DNA from: Streptomyces cellostaticus
Lineage (GTDB): Bacteria > Actinomycetota > Actinomycetes > Streptomycetales > Streptomycetaceae
Direction of reading: 5' to 3'
DNA length: 64,000 nucleotides
Assembly: GCF_023630175.1 (NCBI RefSeq)
Contig: NZ_JALLIN010000010.1
Coordinates: forward strand, 1-64,000
This document shows, one piece after another, positions 38,175 through 46,464 of this stretch. The notes below the pieces were generated by a model. That model saw only the letters and a program-made list of their open reading frames with translations, searched no databases and was not told the origin of the DNA. A program made the translations under genes and the position numbers. How positions within the stretch are numbered: position 1 is the stretch's first letter; the number at the start of each line of letters is the position of its first letter.

Positions 38175-38668
38175 CCGCGCCCAGCACCTTCGGACTGAGC
38201 AGGGAGGCCCGCAACCTGCACTGGCTGCTGACCAACCTGGTCGAGGAAGTCCCCGGCATCCAGTCCGTCGCCGTGGTCTCCTCGGACGGCCTGCTGCTCC
38301 TGTCGTCCGACCCCGGCCACGCCGAGCAGTCCCGCAGGTCCGGCCCGGTGAAGGGCCCCCGTGGCTCCGCCGCCGACCTCGCGACCGTCGTCTCGGGCAT
38401 CGGCAGCCTCACCCTCGGCGCCGCCAAGCTGATGCAGTTCGGCGGGGTCAAGCACACGATGGTCGCGATGGACGAGGGCAGCCTGTTCGTGATGTCCGTC
38501 AGCGACGGCTCGCTGCTCGGCGTGCACGGCTCCGCGGAGTGCGACATGAGCGTCGTGGCGTACCACATGGCACTCTTCGTCGGCCGGGCCGGCCATGTCC
38601 TGACCCCCGAACTCCGCAGCGAGCTGCGCAAGTCACTGGAAGCCGAGCCGACGGGGGGCGCCCGATGA
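38171..38668 (+). CDS. cvnB: Roadblock/LC7 domain protein (CvnB)
   Basis: 165 aa. The roadblock/LC7 fold is shown by LHWLLTNLVEEVPGIQSVAVVSSDGLLL and FGGVKHTMVAMDEGSLFVMSVSDGS. In conservons CvnB acts with CvnD as a regulator or GAP-like partner of the small GTPase in a membrane complex resembling eukaryotic G-protein signalling. TTG start at 38171 with GAGGAGG 7 bp upstream; overlaps the cvnA stop. Ends in an ATGA overlap with cvnC. Confidence 0.93.
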   Translation: MTAPSTFGLSREARNLHWLLTNLVEEVPGIQSVAVVSSDGLLLLSSDPGHAEQSRRSGPVKGPRGSAADLATVVSGIGSLTLGAAKLMQFGGVKHTMVAMDEGSLFVMSVSDGSLLGVHGSAECDMSVVAYHMALFVGRAGHVLTPELRSELRKSLEAEPTGGAR

Positions 38669-39075
38669 GCGGCACACCGAACAAACTTCCCGTGCGCGGC
38701 GGCGAGCGCAAACCCGCCCGTGTCCGCCCCTACTCGCTCACCGGCGGCCGTACCCGCTTCGGCCACGTCCTCCTCGTGGAGACCTTCGTGGCAGCGCTGG
38801 AGGCTCCCGAGGAGCGCAAGGAACTGACGAATGGCTCCCTCGCCACCCGGGTCATGCCCGAGCTGCGGGCCATCGTCGAACTGTGCCGCCGTATGCGCAC
38901 GGTGGCCGAGATCGCCGCGCTGCTGAAGATGCCGCTCGGTGTGGTCCGCGTGCTGCTCAGCGATCTCGCGGACCAGGGAAAGATCCGTGTGTACGGCACC
39001 GGAACCGGTCACGGCACCGGCCGTCCGGACCGCGCTCTGCTGGAAAGGGTGCTGAGTGGACTCCGCCGTCTCTGA
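38665..39075 (+). CDS. cvnC: DUF742 protein (CvnC)
   Basis: 136 aa DUF742 winged-helix-like protein: VRPYSLTGGRTR near the N-terminus and MRTVAEIAALLKMPLGVVRVLLSDLADQG, a putative helix-turn-helix. The characteristic VRPY-T-GGRT motif is intact. It is the third member of the conservon and part of the proposed membrane-associated complex. ATG at 38665 overlaps the cvnB stop; its own end overlaps the cvnD start by 20 bp. Confidence 0.93.
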   Translation: MSGTPNKLPVRGGERKPARVRPYSLTGGRTRFGHVLLVETFVAALEAPEERKELTNGSLATRVMPELRAIVELCRRMRTVAEIAALLKMPLGVVRVLLSDLADQGKIRVYGTGTGHGTGRPDRALLERVLSGLRRL

Positions 39076-39703
39076 CGCCACGGGCGTCGCCCCCCTCGTC
39101 GCCGGGTTCAGCGAACCCGACGAGGACCTGAAGGCCTGGCAGCAGGACCGCACGCAGGCCCCCGTCGCCACGAAGATAGTGGTGGCGGGCGGCTTCGGCG
39201 TCGGCAAGACGACGCTGGTCACGGCTGTCTCGGAGATCACGCCGCTGCAGACCGAGGCGCTGATGACCGAGGCGAGCGAGGGCACCGACGACCTCACCGC
39301 CACCCCGGGCAAGTCGACCACCACCGTGGCCATGGACTTCGGCCGCCTCACGCTCGACGACGACCTGGTGCTCTACCTGTTCGGCACGCCGGGCCAGCAG
39401 CGGTTCTGGTTCATGTGGGACGACCTGGTGCGCGGTGCGATAGGCGCCGTCGTGCTGGCCGACACCCGCCGCCTGAAGGACTGCTTCCCCGCACTGGACT
39501 ACTTCGAGAGCTGCGGACTGCCGTACGTCGTCGCGGTCAACCACTTCGACGACAGCGAGCTGTTCGAGCCGGAGGACGTACGCGAGGCGCTGACCATACC
39601 CGCGCACATCCCTGTATTGACCATGGACGCGCGGCGCCGGATCTCGGTGATCGAGACCCTTCTGGCCCTCGTGGGCCACGCGCTGGACGAAACCCCCGAG
39701 TAG
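39056..39703 (+). CDS. cvnD: Conservon small GTPase / ATP-GTP-binding protein (CvnD)
   Basis: 215 aa Ras-like P-loop protein. P-loop GGFGVGKTT at residues 45-53, switch II LFGTPGQQRF (DxxG replaced by GTPG, usual for CvnD), and the base-specificity motif NHFD in VVAVNHFDD, a variant of NKxD. GTG start at 39056 after AAAGGG. It is the molecular switch of the conservon. A styrene-monooxygenase-like gene follows after 24 bp and is probably co-transcribed. Confidence 0.93.
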   Translation: MDSAVSDATGVAPLVAGFSEPDEDLKAWQQDRTQAPVATKIVVAGGFGVGKTTLVTAVSEITPLQTEALMTEASEGTDDLTATPGKSTTTVAMDFGRLTLDDDLVLYLFGTPGQQRFWFMWDDLVRGAIGAVVLADTRRLKDCFPALDYFESCGLPYVVAVNHFDDSELFEPEDVREALTIPAHIPVLTMDARRRISVIETLLALVGHALDETPE

Positions 39704-39727
39704 TCCCGACCTAGGAGCACCACCCGC

Positions 39728-40981
39728 ATGCGCAAGATACTCGTCGTCGGAGCCGGCCAGTCCGGGCTCCAGCTCGCCCTCGGCCTGCAGTCGCACGGCT
39801 ACGAGGTCACCCTGATGTCGAACCGGACCGCGGACGAGATCCGCTCCGGGCGGGTCATGTCGACGCAGTGCATGTTCGACACGGCCCTGGGGCACGAGCG
39901 CGACCTCCAGCTCAACTTCTGGGAGTCCCAGGCCCCGAGGATCGAGGGCCTGGGCGTCTCGGTCGCGGCCCCCGGCTCCTTCGACCCGGGCCCCTCCCAG
40001 CGCGCGATCGACTGGGTGGGCAGGCTGAACGGGTACGCGCAGTCCGTCGACCAGCGGGTGAAGATGGCCGGCTGGATGGAGACCTTCGCCCAGCGCGGCG
40101 GCCAGCTCGTCATCCACGGCGCGGCCGTCGGCGACCTCGACTACTTCTCCCGCGCCTACGACCTCGTGCTGGTCTCGGCCGGCAAGGGCGAGCTGGTGTC
40201 GATGTTCGGCCGCGACCCCGAGCGCTCCCCGTACAGCGAGCCGCAGCGCGCCCTCGCGGTCTCCTACGTGCACGGGCTCGGCCCGCGTCCCGAGCACCCG
40301 GACTTCGACGCGGTCCGCTGCAACCTCGTCCCCGGGGTCGGCGAGCTGTTCGTGATGCCGACCCTGACCACCTCGGGCCGCGCCGACATCCTGTTCTGGG
40401 AGGGCGTCCCCGGCGGCCCGCTGGACGTCTTCAACGGCGTCAAGGACCCTGCCGAGCACCTCTCCCTGACCCTCCGGCTCATGGAGAGGTTCACGCCCTG
40501 GGAGTACGCGCGCGCGACGAAGGCCGAGCTCACGGACGCGGGCGGCACCCTGGCCGGCCGCTACGCCCCGACCGTGCGCAACCCCGTCGGCCGCCTGCCC
40601 TCGGGCGGTCTGGTCCTGGGCGTCGCCGACGTGGTCGTGGCCAACGACCCGATCACCGGGCAGGGGTCCAACTCCGCGTCCAAGTGCGCCGCCGCCTACC
40701 TCGCCTCGATCCTCGAACAGGGCGACAAGCCGTTCGACGAGGACTGGATGCGCGCCACCTTCGACCGGTACTGGGCCACGGCCCGGCACGTCACCAAGTG
40801 GACGAACGCCATGCTGGCGCCGCCGCCGGAGCACATCCTGAACCTCATCGGCGCGGCCGGCCAGATCCAGCCCGTCGCCGACCGGTTCGCCAACGCGTTC
40901 AACGATCCCGCCGACTTCGAGAACTTCTTCTACGAGCCCGAGAAGACGGCCGCCTACCTGGCCTCGTTCGCCGGGGCCTGA
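39728..40981 (+). CDS. Styrene/indole monooxygenase-like FAD monooxygenase (StyA family)
   Basis: 417 aa flavoprotein. The N-terminal GAGQSGLQLALGL is the FAD dinucleotide loop, followed by MSNRTADEIRSGRVMSTQCMF, typical of StyA; GVADVVVANDPITGQGSNSASK is the second FAD contact (GD-like) region. StyA enzymes epoxidise aryl alkenes or oxidise indole using FADH2 from a separate reductase (StyB). No styB-like gene is in the window, so reductant must come from elsewhere. ATG at 39728 with AGGAG. Placed 24 bp after cvnD, it may be an output gene of the conservon. A hairpin terminator follows. Confidence 0.88.
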   Translation: MRKILVVGAGQSGLQLALGLQSHGYEVTLMSNRTADEIRSGRVMSTQCMFDTALGHERDLQLNFWESQAPRIEGLGVSVAAPGSFDPGPSQRAIDWVGRLNGYAQSVDQRVKMAGWMETFAQRGGQLVIHGAAVGDLDYFSRAYDLVLVSAGKGELVSMFGRDPERSPYSEPQRALAVSYVHGLGPRPEHPDFDAVRCNLVPGVGELFVMPTLTTSGRADILFWEGVPGGPLDVFNGVKDPAEHLSLTLRLMERFTPWEYARATKAELTDAGGTLAGRYAPTVRNPVGRLPSGGLVLGVADVVVANDPITGQGSNSASKCAAAYLASILEQGDKPFDEDWMRATFDRYWATARHVTKWTNAMLAPPPEHILNLIGAAGQIQPVADRFANAFNDPADFENFFYEPEKTAAYLASFAGA

Positions 40982-41060
40982 CGGGCTTCCGAGCCGGGCT
41001 TCGACCGTCGTCCTCCGCCGTTGTCGGTCGACGCCGGCCACCCTCGCACGGCCCGCGGAC

Positions 41061-41086
41061 GGCCCCGGAGACAGCTCTCCGGGGCC
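41061..41086 (+). terminator. Terminator after the monooxygenase gene
   Basis: 11-bp perfect stem GGCCCCGGAGA / TCTCCGGGGCC with a CAGC loop, 80 bp after the monooxygenase stop codon. Confidence 0.75.
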
Positions 41087-41156
41087 GCCGGCGTCATGGC
41101 GTTCAGCCCCCGGCGCGAACCACGGGCGGGGCGGTCGCCGACGCCCGTGCAACGGA

Positions 41157-41756
41157 TCAGTCGGTCGACGGGGACTGCAGGCGGTCGGCTGGAGTCCGCG
41201 GCGTCGCCGTGTCTCGCCGCGGTACCGCAGTCGCGAGGCAGTCGCTCAGGGCGCGGCGGCACACCGGAACGAGGGACGGGTCCGACAGCCCACGCTTGGG
41301 CAGCGCGACAGCGGGTCTGCCCGAGCGATCCATCAGGACGAACTGGCGCTCGTACTCCTTCAGTTCACTGAAATTCGACCAGGCGTAAGTGTGCGTGACG
41401 CCTTCCGTGCTCACGGTCAGAGCCGCCTCGGTGATCTCCTCCTCGTGGAGCCGCCGCAGGGCGGGGGATCGGTTCCAGACCCTGCGTGCCCTGCGGCGGA
41501 GGCCCCAGCGCGAGGACAGCGTGATCACCCGGTAGCCGTAGCCTACGAACATCACCGCACAGGCCACCGTGATGAGCGAGACGTCGGGCTGATCGCCGGA
41601 GCTCGTCCAGCACGCGCCGAAGACCACCGTCAGCACGAGGCTCACGCCTGAGTTGACCAACGCCCTGTTGCGCGAGCGGCGCCGCGTGGGGGATCGGGCG
41701 GCCAGTTCCGCGATGTCGTCGCTCTCCGGCACGTAGCTCAGTGTCAGCGCCTGCAT
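41157..41756 (-). CDS. YcxB-like membrane protein
   Basis: 199 aa. Two adjacent TM helices (SGVSLVLTVVFGACW; SLITVACAVMFVGYGYRVI) are followed by a cytoplasmic domain with TVSTEGVTHTYAWSNFSELK and FVLMDRSGRPAVALPKRGL, the YcxB-type PH-like pattern. Function unknown. Start ATG at 41756; a TATGAT -10 lies at 41799-41794 on the minus strand, so it probably has its own promoter. The C-terminal 25 residues are Arg/Thr/Pro-rich and variable-looking. Confidence 0.75.
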   Translation of the reverse strand: MQALTLSYVPESDDIAELAARSPTRRRSRNRALVNSGVSLVLTVVFGACWTSSGDQPDVSLITVACAVMFVGYGYRVITLSSRWGLRRRARRVWNRSPALRRLHEEEITEAALTVSTEGVTHTYAWSNFSELKEYERQFVLMDRSGRPAVALPKRGLSDPSLVPVCRRALSDCLATAVPRRDTATPRTPADRLQSPSTD

Positions 41757-41982
41757 GCCCTCGCCTCAGTGGTCCCGATGCTGTGAATTACGGATCATAG
41801 GGGTCTTCGGGCGGACCCTTCGGCTCTACGCGCACCTCATGCCGACTGGCCGGGAGCGAACCCGTACGGCGATCGCGACGGTCCGTGCCAGGGCCCGACG
41901 TCCTGCCGGACGGCCCACGGCACCATGGGGGGCGACCAGCTCGACAGCAGGCGCCGGCGGCAGCCCCGTAGGGCCGTGAGCC

Positions 41983-42033
41983 TGCTTCTGCGAGCCCGGG
42001 AAGACGTCCGCCTACCCGGCCTCGCTCGCCTGA
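41983..42033 (+). pseudogene. Relic of a second monooxygenase 3' end
   Basis: 17 codons reading CFCEPGKTSAYPASLA then TGA match the last residues of the intact monooxygenase at 39728-40981 (FYEPEKTAAYLASFAGA), with strong identity at DNA level over about 50 bp. Nothing upstream continues the homology. It overlaps, antisense, the last codons of the NlpC/P60 gene, whose C-terminal DQASEAG is therefore read from the same bases. Confidence 0.55.
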
Positions 42034-43070
42034 TCCCGCGCGGGATCGTCCGGGCGTACGGCGCCGAGGACCGGAGCGGACGCCAGGGGGGAGACCTCCA
42101 CCCGCCGGCCCGGCCGCGGTGCCTGTACGACCCGGCCGCCCCCGACGTACAAGGCCACATGGGTCGCCCCGGGGAAGTAGACCACCAGATCGCCGGGGCG
42201 CAGCCCGTCCAGCGGGACCTTGGGCAGCCGGGCCCACTGCTCCTGGCTGGTGCGCGGGATCGGGGTGCCGGCGTGGTCCCAGGCCTGCGAGGTGAGCCCC
42301 GAGCAGTCGTACGACTCCGGGCCCTGTGCCCCCCACTGGTACGGCTTGCCGACCTGGGACAGCGCGTAGCGGACGGCCCGGGTGCCCTCGCCCGACGGCG
42401 GCTTGTCGTCGCCGAGGGCGCCGGAGGCCGTGAGCCGCTGCTGCGCCTCGGTCACGCCGGTCCGCTCCAGCGCCGCCACCGCGGCAAGCTGCTGCGGGGT
42501 CAGTGAGGCGAGGAGCCGCTCGACGTCGCCGAGCCTGTTCGTGACGTCGTCGCGCTGCTTCCGCTGCTTCTCGGTGAGGGTGAGCTGCTCGTCCAGGGCC
42601 TCGCGGGCCGCTCTGGCCAGCGCGTCCCGCTTCCGTTCGGTGCCGGTGAGCCGGTCCACGGTCTCGGCGCGCTCGTGGGCGAGCCGTCCGATGACATGGC
42701 CCTCGTCCAGCGCGTGCTGCGGGTCGCGGGCGAGCAGCAGACGGACGTAGGGGGAGAGGTCGCTGCTGTTCTGGTACTGCTGCCGGGCCAGGCGCCCGGC
42801 GTCGATCCTGCCGTCCCGCAGCGCGAGCCTGGCGCGGGCCAGTTCGCCGTCGAGGCGGGTCACCTCCGCGCGCTGCCGCTTCAGCCGCTCCGCGGTCGCG
42901 TTGTAGGACTCGGTGGCCTCCTCGGTCTGCCGGTAGAGCCGCTGAAGGTCCGTCAGCAGCTCGGAGACGGACCGGGGCGGTGCGGGTTCGGCCACCGCGG
43001 GCACGGGCGCGAGGACGGCCTGGGCCGCCACCGCGGCCGTACAGGCCAGGCGCAGGAACACTGCTGACAC
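42012..43070 (-). CDS. Secreted C40 (NlpC/P60) peptidoglycan hydrolase with coiled coil
   Basis: 352 aa. The signal peptide (FLRLACTAAVAAQAVLAP, cut near AVAEPA) is followed by a coiled coil (about residues 35-190) as in RipA/Cgl-type hydrolases, then NlpC/P60 with Cys256 in YDCSGLTSQAW, His304 in GATHVALYVGGG and a third polar residue downstream. It cleaves peptide stems of peptidoglycan outside the membrane; the coiled coil usually regulates access. GTG start at 43070 with GGAGGTGATGAC. The final seven residues overlap a monooxygenase relic on the other strand, suggesting the C-terminus changed recently. Confidence 0.92.
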   Translation of the reverse strand: MSAVFLRLACTAAVAAQAVLAPVPAVAEPAPPRSVSELLTDLQRLYRQTEEATESYNATAERLKRQRAEVTRLDGELARARLALRDGRIDAGRLARQQYQNSSDLSPYVRLLLARDPQHALDEGHVIGRLAHERAETVDRLTGTERKRDALARAAREALDEQLTLTEKQRKQRDDVTNRLGDVERLLASLTPQQLAAVAALERTGVTEAQQRLTASGALGDDKPPSGEGTRAVRYALSQVGKPYQWGAQGPESYDCSGLTSQAWDHAGTPIPRTSQEQWARLPKVPLDGLRPGDLVVYFPGATHVALYVGGGRVVQAPRPGRRVEVSPLASAPVLGAVRPDDPARDQASEAG

Positions 43071-43181
43071 GTCATCACCTCCGGTGCGGGGCGGACGGTC
43101 CCTCCGCCCGCATCCGCATGGTGATATTCAGACGTGTTCATGGGCTTGTGTGCCGATTGTGGGCCGGACGGCCCAACGCTC

Positions 43182-43484
43182 TCACCCGGCGGGGTCGTCC
43201 GGCTTGCGGGACGGCCCGCTGTCCGGCCTGGACCAGGGCCACCTGAGCCGTTCGGTGGGGGCGCCCTCCGGGTCGTACAGGTACTTCCAGCCCCGCACCA
43301 GACCGAGCCGCTTGCTGTGCCCCCTCGGAACGCGCCGGTAGACGTGCACGGTGGGCGGGCCGCCGGCCGCGTCCGGCACCGGAACGCGGTACGCCTTCGG
43401 GGGGTGGCCGGTCGGGCCCAGCAGCACCGGCAGCACGCGCCCGTCCAGGGGCCCGCCCTCGAACGGGGTGTCCTCACTCTTCAT
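43182..43484 (-). CDS. Hypothetical protein downstream of TetR gene
   Basis: 100 aa, basic and Pro/Gly-rich, not recognised. It contains EGGPLDGRVLPVLLG, TVHVYRRVPRG and RGWKYLYDPEG, which look like short beta strands; no TM or signal. It starts 10 bp after the TetR stop codon, so it is probably co-transcribed with it. Codon use is normal for the genome, which supports it being real. Confidence 0.65.
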   Translation of the reverse strand: MKSEDTPFEGGPLDGRVLPVLLGPTGHPPKAYRVPVPDAAGGPPTVHVYRRVPRGHSKRLGLVRGWKYLYDPEGAPTERLRWPWSRPDSGPSRKPDDPAG

Positions 43485-43494
43485 CGCCCGGCCC

Positions 43495-44148
43495 TCAGCC
43501 TTCCTCGGCGAGCGCGCCGACCACGTCAGCCGTCTGCGGGTCCCGCGCGGCGGTCACGGCCAGGACGGCCACGAACTGCTCGACCAGCCAGTCGCGCAGC
43601 TCCTCGACCGGCGGCTGCTTGTCCTCGTCCAGCCAGATCAGCGAGGCGGCCTCCACCGCCGTGATCCAGGTGCGGACCGTCATGCGCAGGCGTGACCCCG
43701 GCGCGGCGACGCCCAGGTGGCTGTAGATGTGCTCGGCCGCGGCCCGGCGCACGCCGTCCACGATGGCCGTCGTGCGCGAGGTCTCCACCACGCTGCCGCC
43801 CTGCAGCAGCGCGCTGAAGCCGGTGCCGTGCTGGTCGACGAAGGCCAGGTAGCGGTCGAGCACGCGGGACAGGCGGGGCAGCAGGGGACCGAGCCGGGGC
43901 TCGTCGAAGCAGTGCTGGAGCTCCTCGCCCGCCGATCTGAGCGCGGCCTCGTAGAGCTGCTGCTTGCCGCCGGGGAAGTACCGGTACACCAGCGGACGGG
44001 AGACTCCCGCAGCCTCGGCCACGTCGTCCAGCGACACGTCCTCCGGCGCGCGGTGTGCGAAGAGCGAGAGAGCGGCGTCGAGGAGCTGGCTGCGCCGTTC
44101 CTCGACACTGAGGCGACGATAGGCGGGGGTGGCGGCCTGCGGGGTCAT
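43495..44148 (-). CDS. TetR family transcriptional regulator
   Basis: 217 aa. The N-terminal helix-turn-helix is standard: RRSQLLDAALSLFAHRAPEDVSLDDVAEAAGVSRPLVYRYF. The C-terminal ligand domain is large and hydrophobic-rich with no diagnostic residues. ATG at 44148. It lies upstream of, and on the same strand as, a small hypothetical gene, and 116 bp downstream of the AurF-like gene; it probably regulates one or both diiron oxygenase genes, though no operator was identified. Confidence 0.92.
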   Translation of the reverse strand: MTPQAATPAYRRLSVEERRSQLLDAALSLFAHRAPEDVSLDDVAEAAGVSRPLVYRYFPGGKQQLYEAALRSAGEELQHCFDEPRLGPLLPRLSRVLDRYLAFVDQHGTGFSALLQGGSVVETSRTTAIVDGVRRAAAEHIYSHLGVAAPGSRLRMTVRTWITAVEAASLIWLDEDKQPPVEELRDWLVEQFVAVLAVTAARDPQTADVVGALAEEG

Positions 44149-44264
44149 GCCAAGCAGCGTAATCGGCCCGCGGACGAGCCGCGCAGGCACGGCCGGACCC
44201 GGCCGTGCCCACACCCCGCGCGAGCGGACGCGCCCCGCGCCCCGCCCCCGGTCCCGCGGGCGCT

Positions 44265-45203
44265 TCAGGCGAGCAGCCCCGACGCCTTCCACAGCCGCCG
44301 GCCCACACCCCGCAGCACGCCGATGTCGTCCAGGAAGTCGGTGAGGCGCCTGGCGCCGGTCTGCATGACCTCCCGCCGGTGCCCGCTCGCCTTCACCTGG
44401 GCCATCGCCTCCCGCTTGTCCAGTCCCACGTTCGTGTAGACCTCGGGGTTGATGAACGCCACCGAGAACACCCGCGCGAACTCTCCGGACGTGACCCGGG
44501 TGAACTCCTGCGACCACTTCGGTGCCGTCAGCATCTGGCGCCGCAGCTCCTCACGCGCGTACCGCACGTGCCGGGCCTCCTCCACCACGTGGATGCGCGT
44601 GACGCCCCGGATCAGCGGCTGCACCCGCTCGTCCGGGAAGGTCAGCCGCTGCATCCAGTCCAGCACCTCCTCGCCGAGCAGCGTGGCCGTGAAGGAGCCG
44701 GGCGTGGTGGAGACGGTCTTGAACAGCCGCCCGAGGTTCTGGTGGGCCCGGCTCACCGGGTACCAGGGGGTGCCGCCGTGCGAGATCAGCCGCGCGAACA
44801 TCTTCGAGTGCCGGCACTCGTCCTCGATCTCGGTGAGGGCGTACCGCACGTGCGCGCTCGTCGCCGCCTTGTCGTAGACGTGCCGGACGAGGAGCTGCAT
44901 CAGGATCAGCTCGAACCAGATGCCGAGCGAGGCCAGCGCCGCGGCCTCGTGCCGGGAGAGCAGGATCCGCTGCTCCTCGCTCATCCGCTGCCACATCGGT
45001 GTGCCGTAGAGCGAGACGAGCTCGGGCGGCCAGAACCACTTGCCCTCCTCGAAGGGCGCGTCCCAGTCCAGTTCCTCGTCCGGGTCGAAGGAGTGCTTGG
45101 CGGAAGAGACGAGCAGCCGCTCGGCCACCTGTTCGCGGTCCTTGAGCAGGCCGAGCGCGTCGCGCAGTCCGTCCAGCGCGTCCGCTTCCGTCAGGGTCGT
45201 CAT
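44265..45203 (-). CDS. AurF-type diiron N-oxygenase family protein
   Basis: 312 aa all-helical diiron protein. Iron ligands are visible in EIEDECRHSKMF (E-x6-H type) and in IHVVEEARHVRYA, with a further Glu in LLGEEVLDW. AurF oxidises aryl amines to nitro groups; other members act on different substrates, and no natural-product genes surround this one, so substrate is open. ATG at 45203. It is divergent from a second, unrelated diiron protein with a 121-bp shared promoter region. Confidence 0.82.
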   Translation of the reverse strand: MTTLTEADALDGLRDALGLLKDREQVAERLLVSSAKHSFDPDEELDWDAPFEEGKWFWPPELVSLYGTPMWQRMSEEQRILLSRHEAAALASLGIWFELILMQLLVRHVYDKAATSAHVRYALTEIEDECRHSKMFARLISHGGTPWYPVSRAHQNLGRLFKTVSTTPGSFTATLLGEEVLDWMQRLTFPDERVQPLIRGVTRIHVVEEARHVRYAREELRRQMLTAPKWSQEFTRVTSGEFARVFSVAFINPEVYTNVGLDKREAMAQVKASGHRREVMQTGARRLTDFLDDIGVLRGVGRRLWKASGLLA

Positions 45204-45324
45204 GGCTCCCTCACCTCGTTGCCCGGGGGTACGTTCCGCCTCTTATGAGACTGCCTGTCAGCAAGCTCGTCAATCCCTTGCACATGACTTGTTGACTCGG
45301 CGTCTACGTGTGAGCCTGCAAGGT

Positions 45325-46434
45325 ATGCCGACGCATGACCTGTACACCGACGAGCCGGGAGACTCCCCCTGGCAGGTGCCCGCGAGCGGGGCGGCCAGGT
45401 TCAGCTGGGAGTACGACGGGGGCCGCGACCGCCTGCTGGCCCTGTACCAGAAGGGCAAGGACAAGCAGTGGGACGGGCAGCGGCGCATCGACTGGGAACT
45501 GGAGGTCGATCCGTACGACCCGCTGGGCACCCCCGACGAGGCGATGTCCCTCTACGGCACCCCGCACTGGGACAAGCTCACCGACCGGGACAAGGGCGAA
45601 CTGCGCAAGCACTACGCCTCCTGGCAGTTCAGCCAGTTCCTGCACGGCGAGCAGGGCGCGATGATCTGCGCGGCACGGATCGTGGAGTCCGTGCCGGACA
45701 TGGACGCCAAGTTCTACTCGGCGACCCAGACCATGGACGAGGCCCGGCACGCCGAGATCTACGGCCGCTTCCTGCACGAGAAGATCGGGATGCTGTACCC
45801 GATCAACGACAATCTCCGGTCCCTGCTCGGCGACACCCTGCGCGACAGTCGCTGGGACATGCCGTACCTCGGTATGCAGGTCCTGATCGAAGGGCTGGCG
45901 CTCGCCGCCTTCGGCATGATCCGGGACACCACGAACAAACCGCTGCCCAAGCAGATCCTCGCCTACGTGATGCAGGACGAGGCCCGGCACGTGGCCTTCG
46001 GCCGCATGGCCCTGCGGGACTACTACAAGCAGCTCACCGACGCCGAACTGCGGGAGCGCGAGGAGTTCGTCATCGAGGGCTGCTACCTGATGCGGGACCG
46101 GCTGCGCGGCGTCGAGGTGCTGGAGAACTTCGGCGTCGCGCGCGCCGAGGCCGAGCGGATCAGCGAGGACTCCGAATTCCTCCAGCTCTTCCGCAAACTG
46201 CTGTTCAGCCGCATCGTGCCCTGCGTGAAGGACATCGGCCTGTGGGGCAGGCGGCTCCAGCAGGCCTACGTCGACATGGGCGTCCTCGAGATGGGCGACT
46301 CCAGCCTGGACCTGCTGATGGCGCAGGACGAGGAGATCGCCGAGCGGCTGGACGCCGAGCGCTTCGCCGCGGAGGAACGGCAGCGGGTGGCCGAGGTGGA
46401 GGAGGCGATCGAGTCGGGGGCGGCCGAGGCATGA
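45325..46434 (+). CDS. Ferritin-like diiron oxygenase/desaturase-type protein
   Basis: 369 aa. Two diiron half-sites are clear: TMDEARHAEIYGRF and MQDEARHVAFGRM, each with the E-x2-H pattern; further Glu residues occur in GEQGAMIC and IEGLALAAF. The fold is that of ribonucleotide-reductase-R2-like or ferritin-like oxygenases; reaction unknown. The ATG at 45325 follows AAGGT; upstream in-frame sequence is antisense to the AurF-like gene. The last 40 residues are a charged helix. Divergent pairing with the AurF-like gene suggests joint control. Confidence 0.85.
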   Translation: MPTHDLYTDEPGDSPWQVPASGAARFSWEYDGGRDRLLALYQKGKDKQWDGQRRIDWELEVDPYDPLGTPDEAMSLYGTPHWDKLTDRDKGELRKHYASWQFSQFLHGEQGAMICAARIVESVPDMDAKFYSATQTMDEARHAEIYGRFLHEKIGMLYPINDNLRSLLGDTLRDSRWDMPYLGMQVLIEGLALAAFGMIRDTTNKPLPKQILAYVMQDEARHVAFGRMALRDYYKQLTDAELREREEFVIEGCYLMRDRLRGVEVLENFGVARAEAERISEDSEFLQLFRKLLFSRIVPCVKDIGLWGRRLQQAYVDMGVLEMGDSSLDLLMAQDEEIAERLDAERFAAEERQRVAEVEEAIESGAAEA

Positions 46435-46464
46435 GCCCCACTCCCGGTGCAGTACGGTTCTGGC

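Noticed and set aside
39056-39703. ATPase of a plasmid partition system
   Set aside because: P-loop protein follows cvnABC with the normal conservon overlaps and has the GTPG/NHFD pattern, so it is CvnD.
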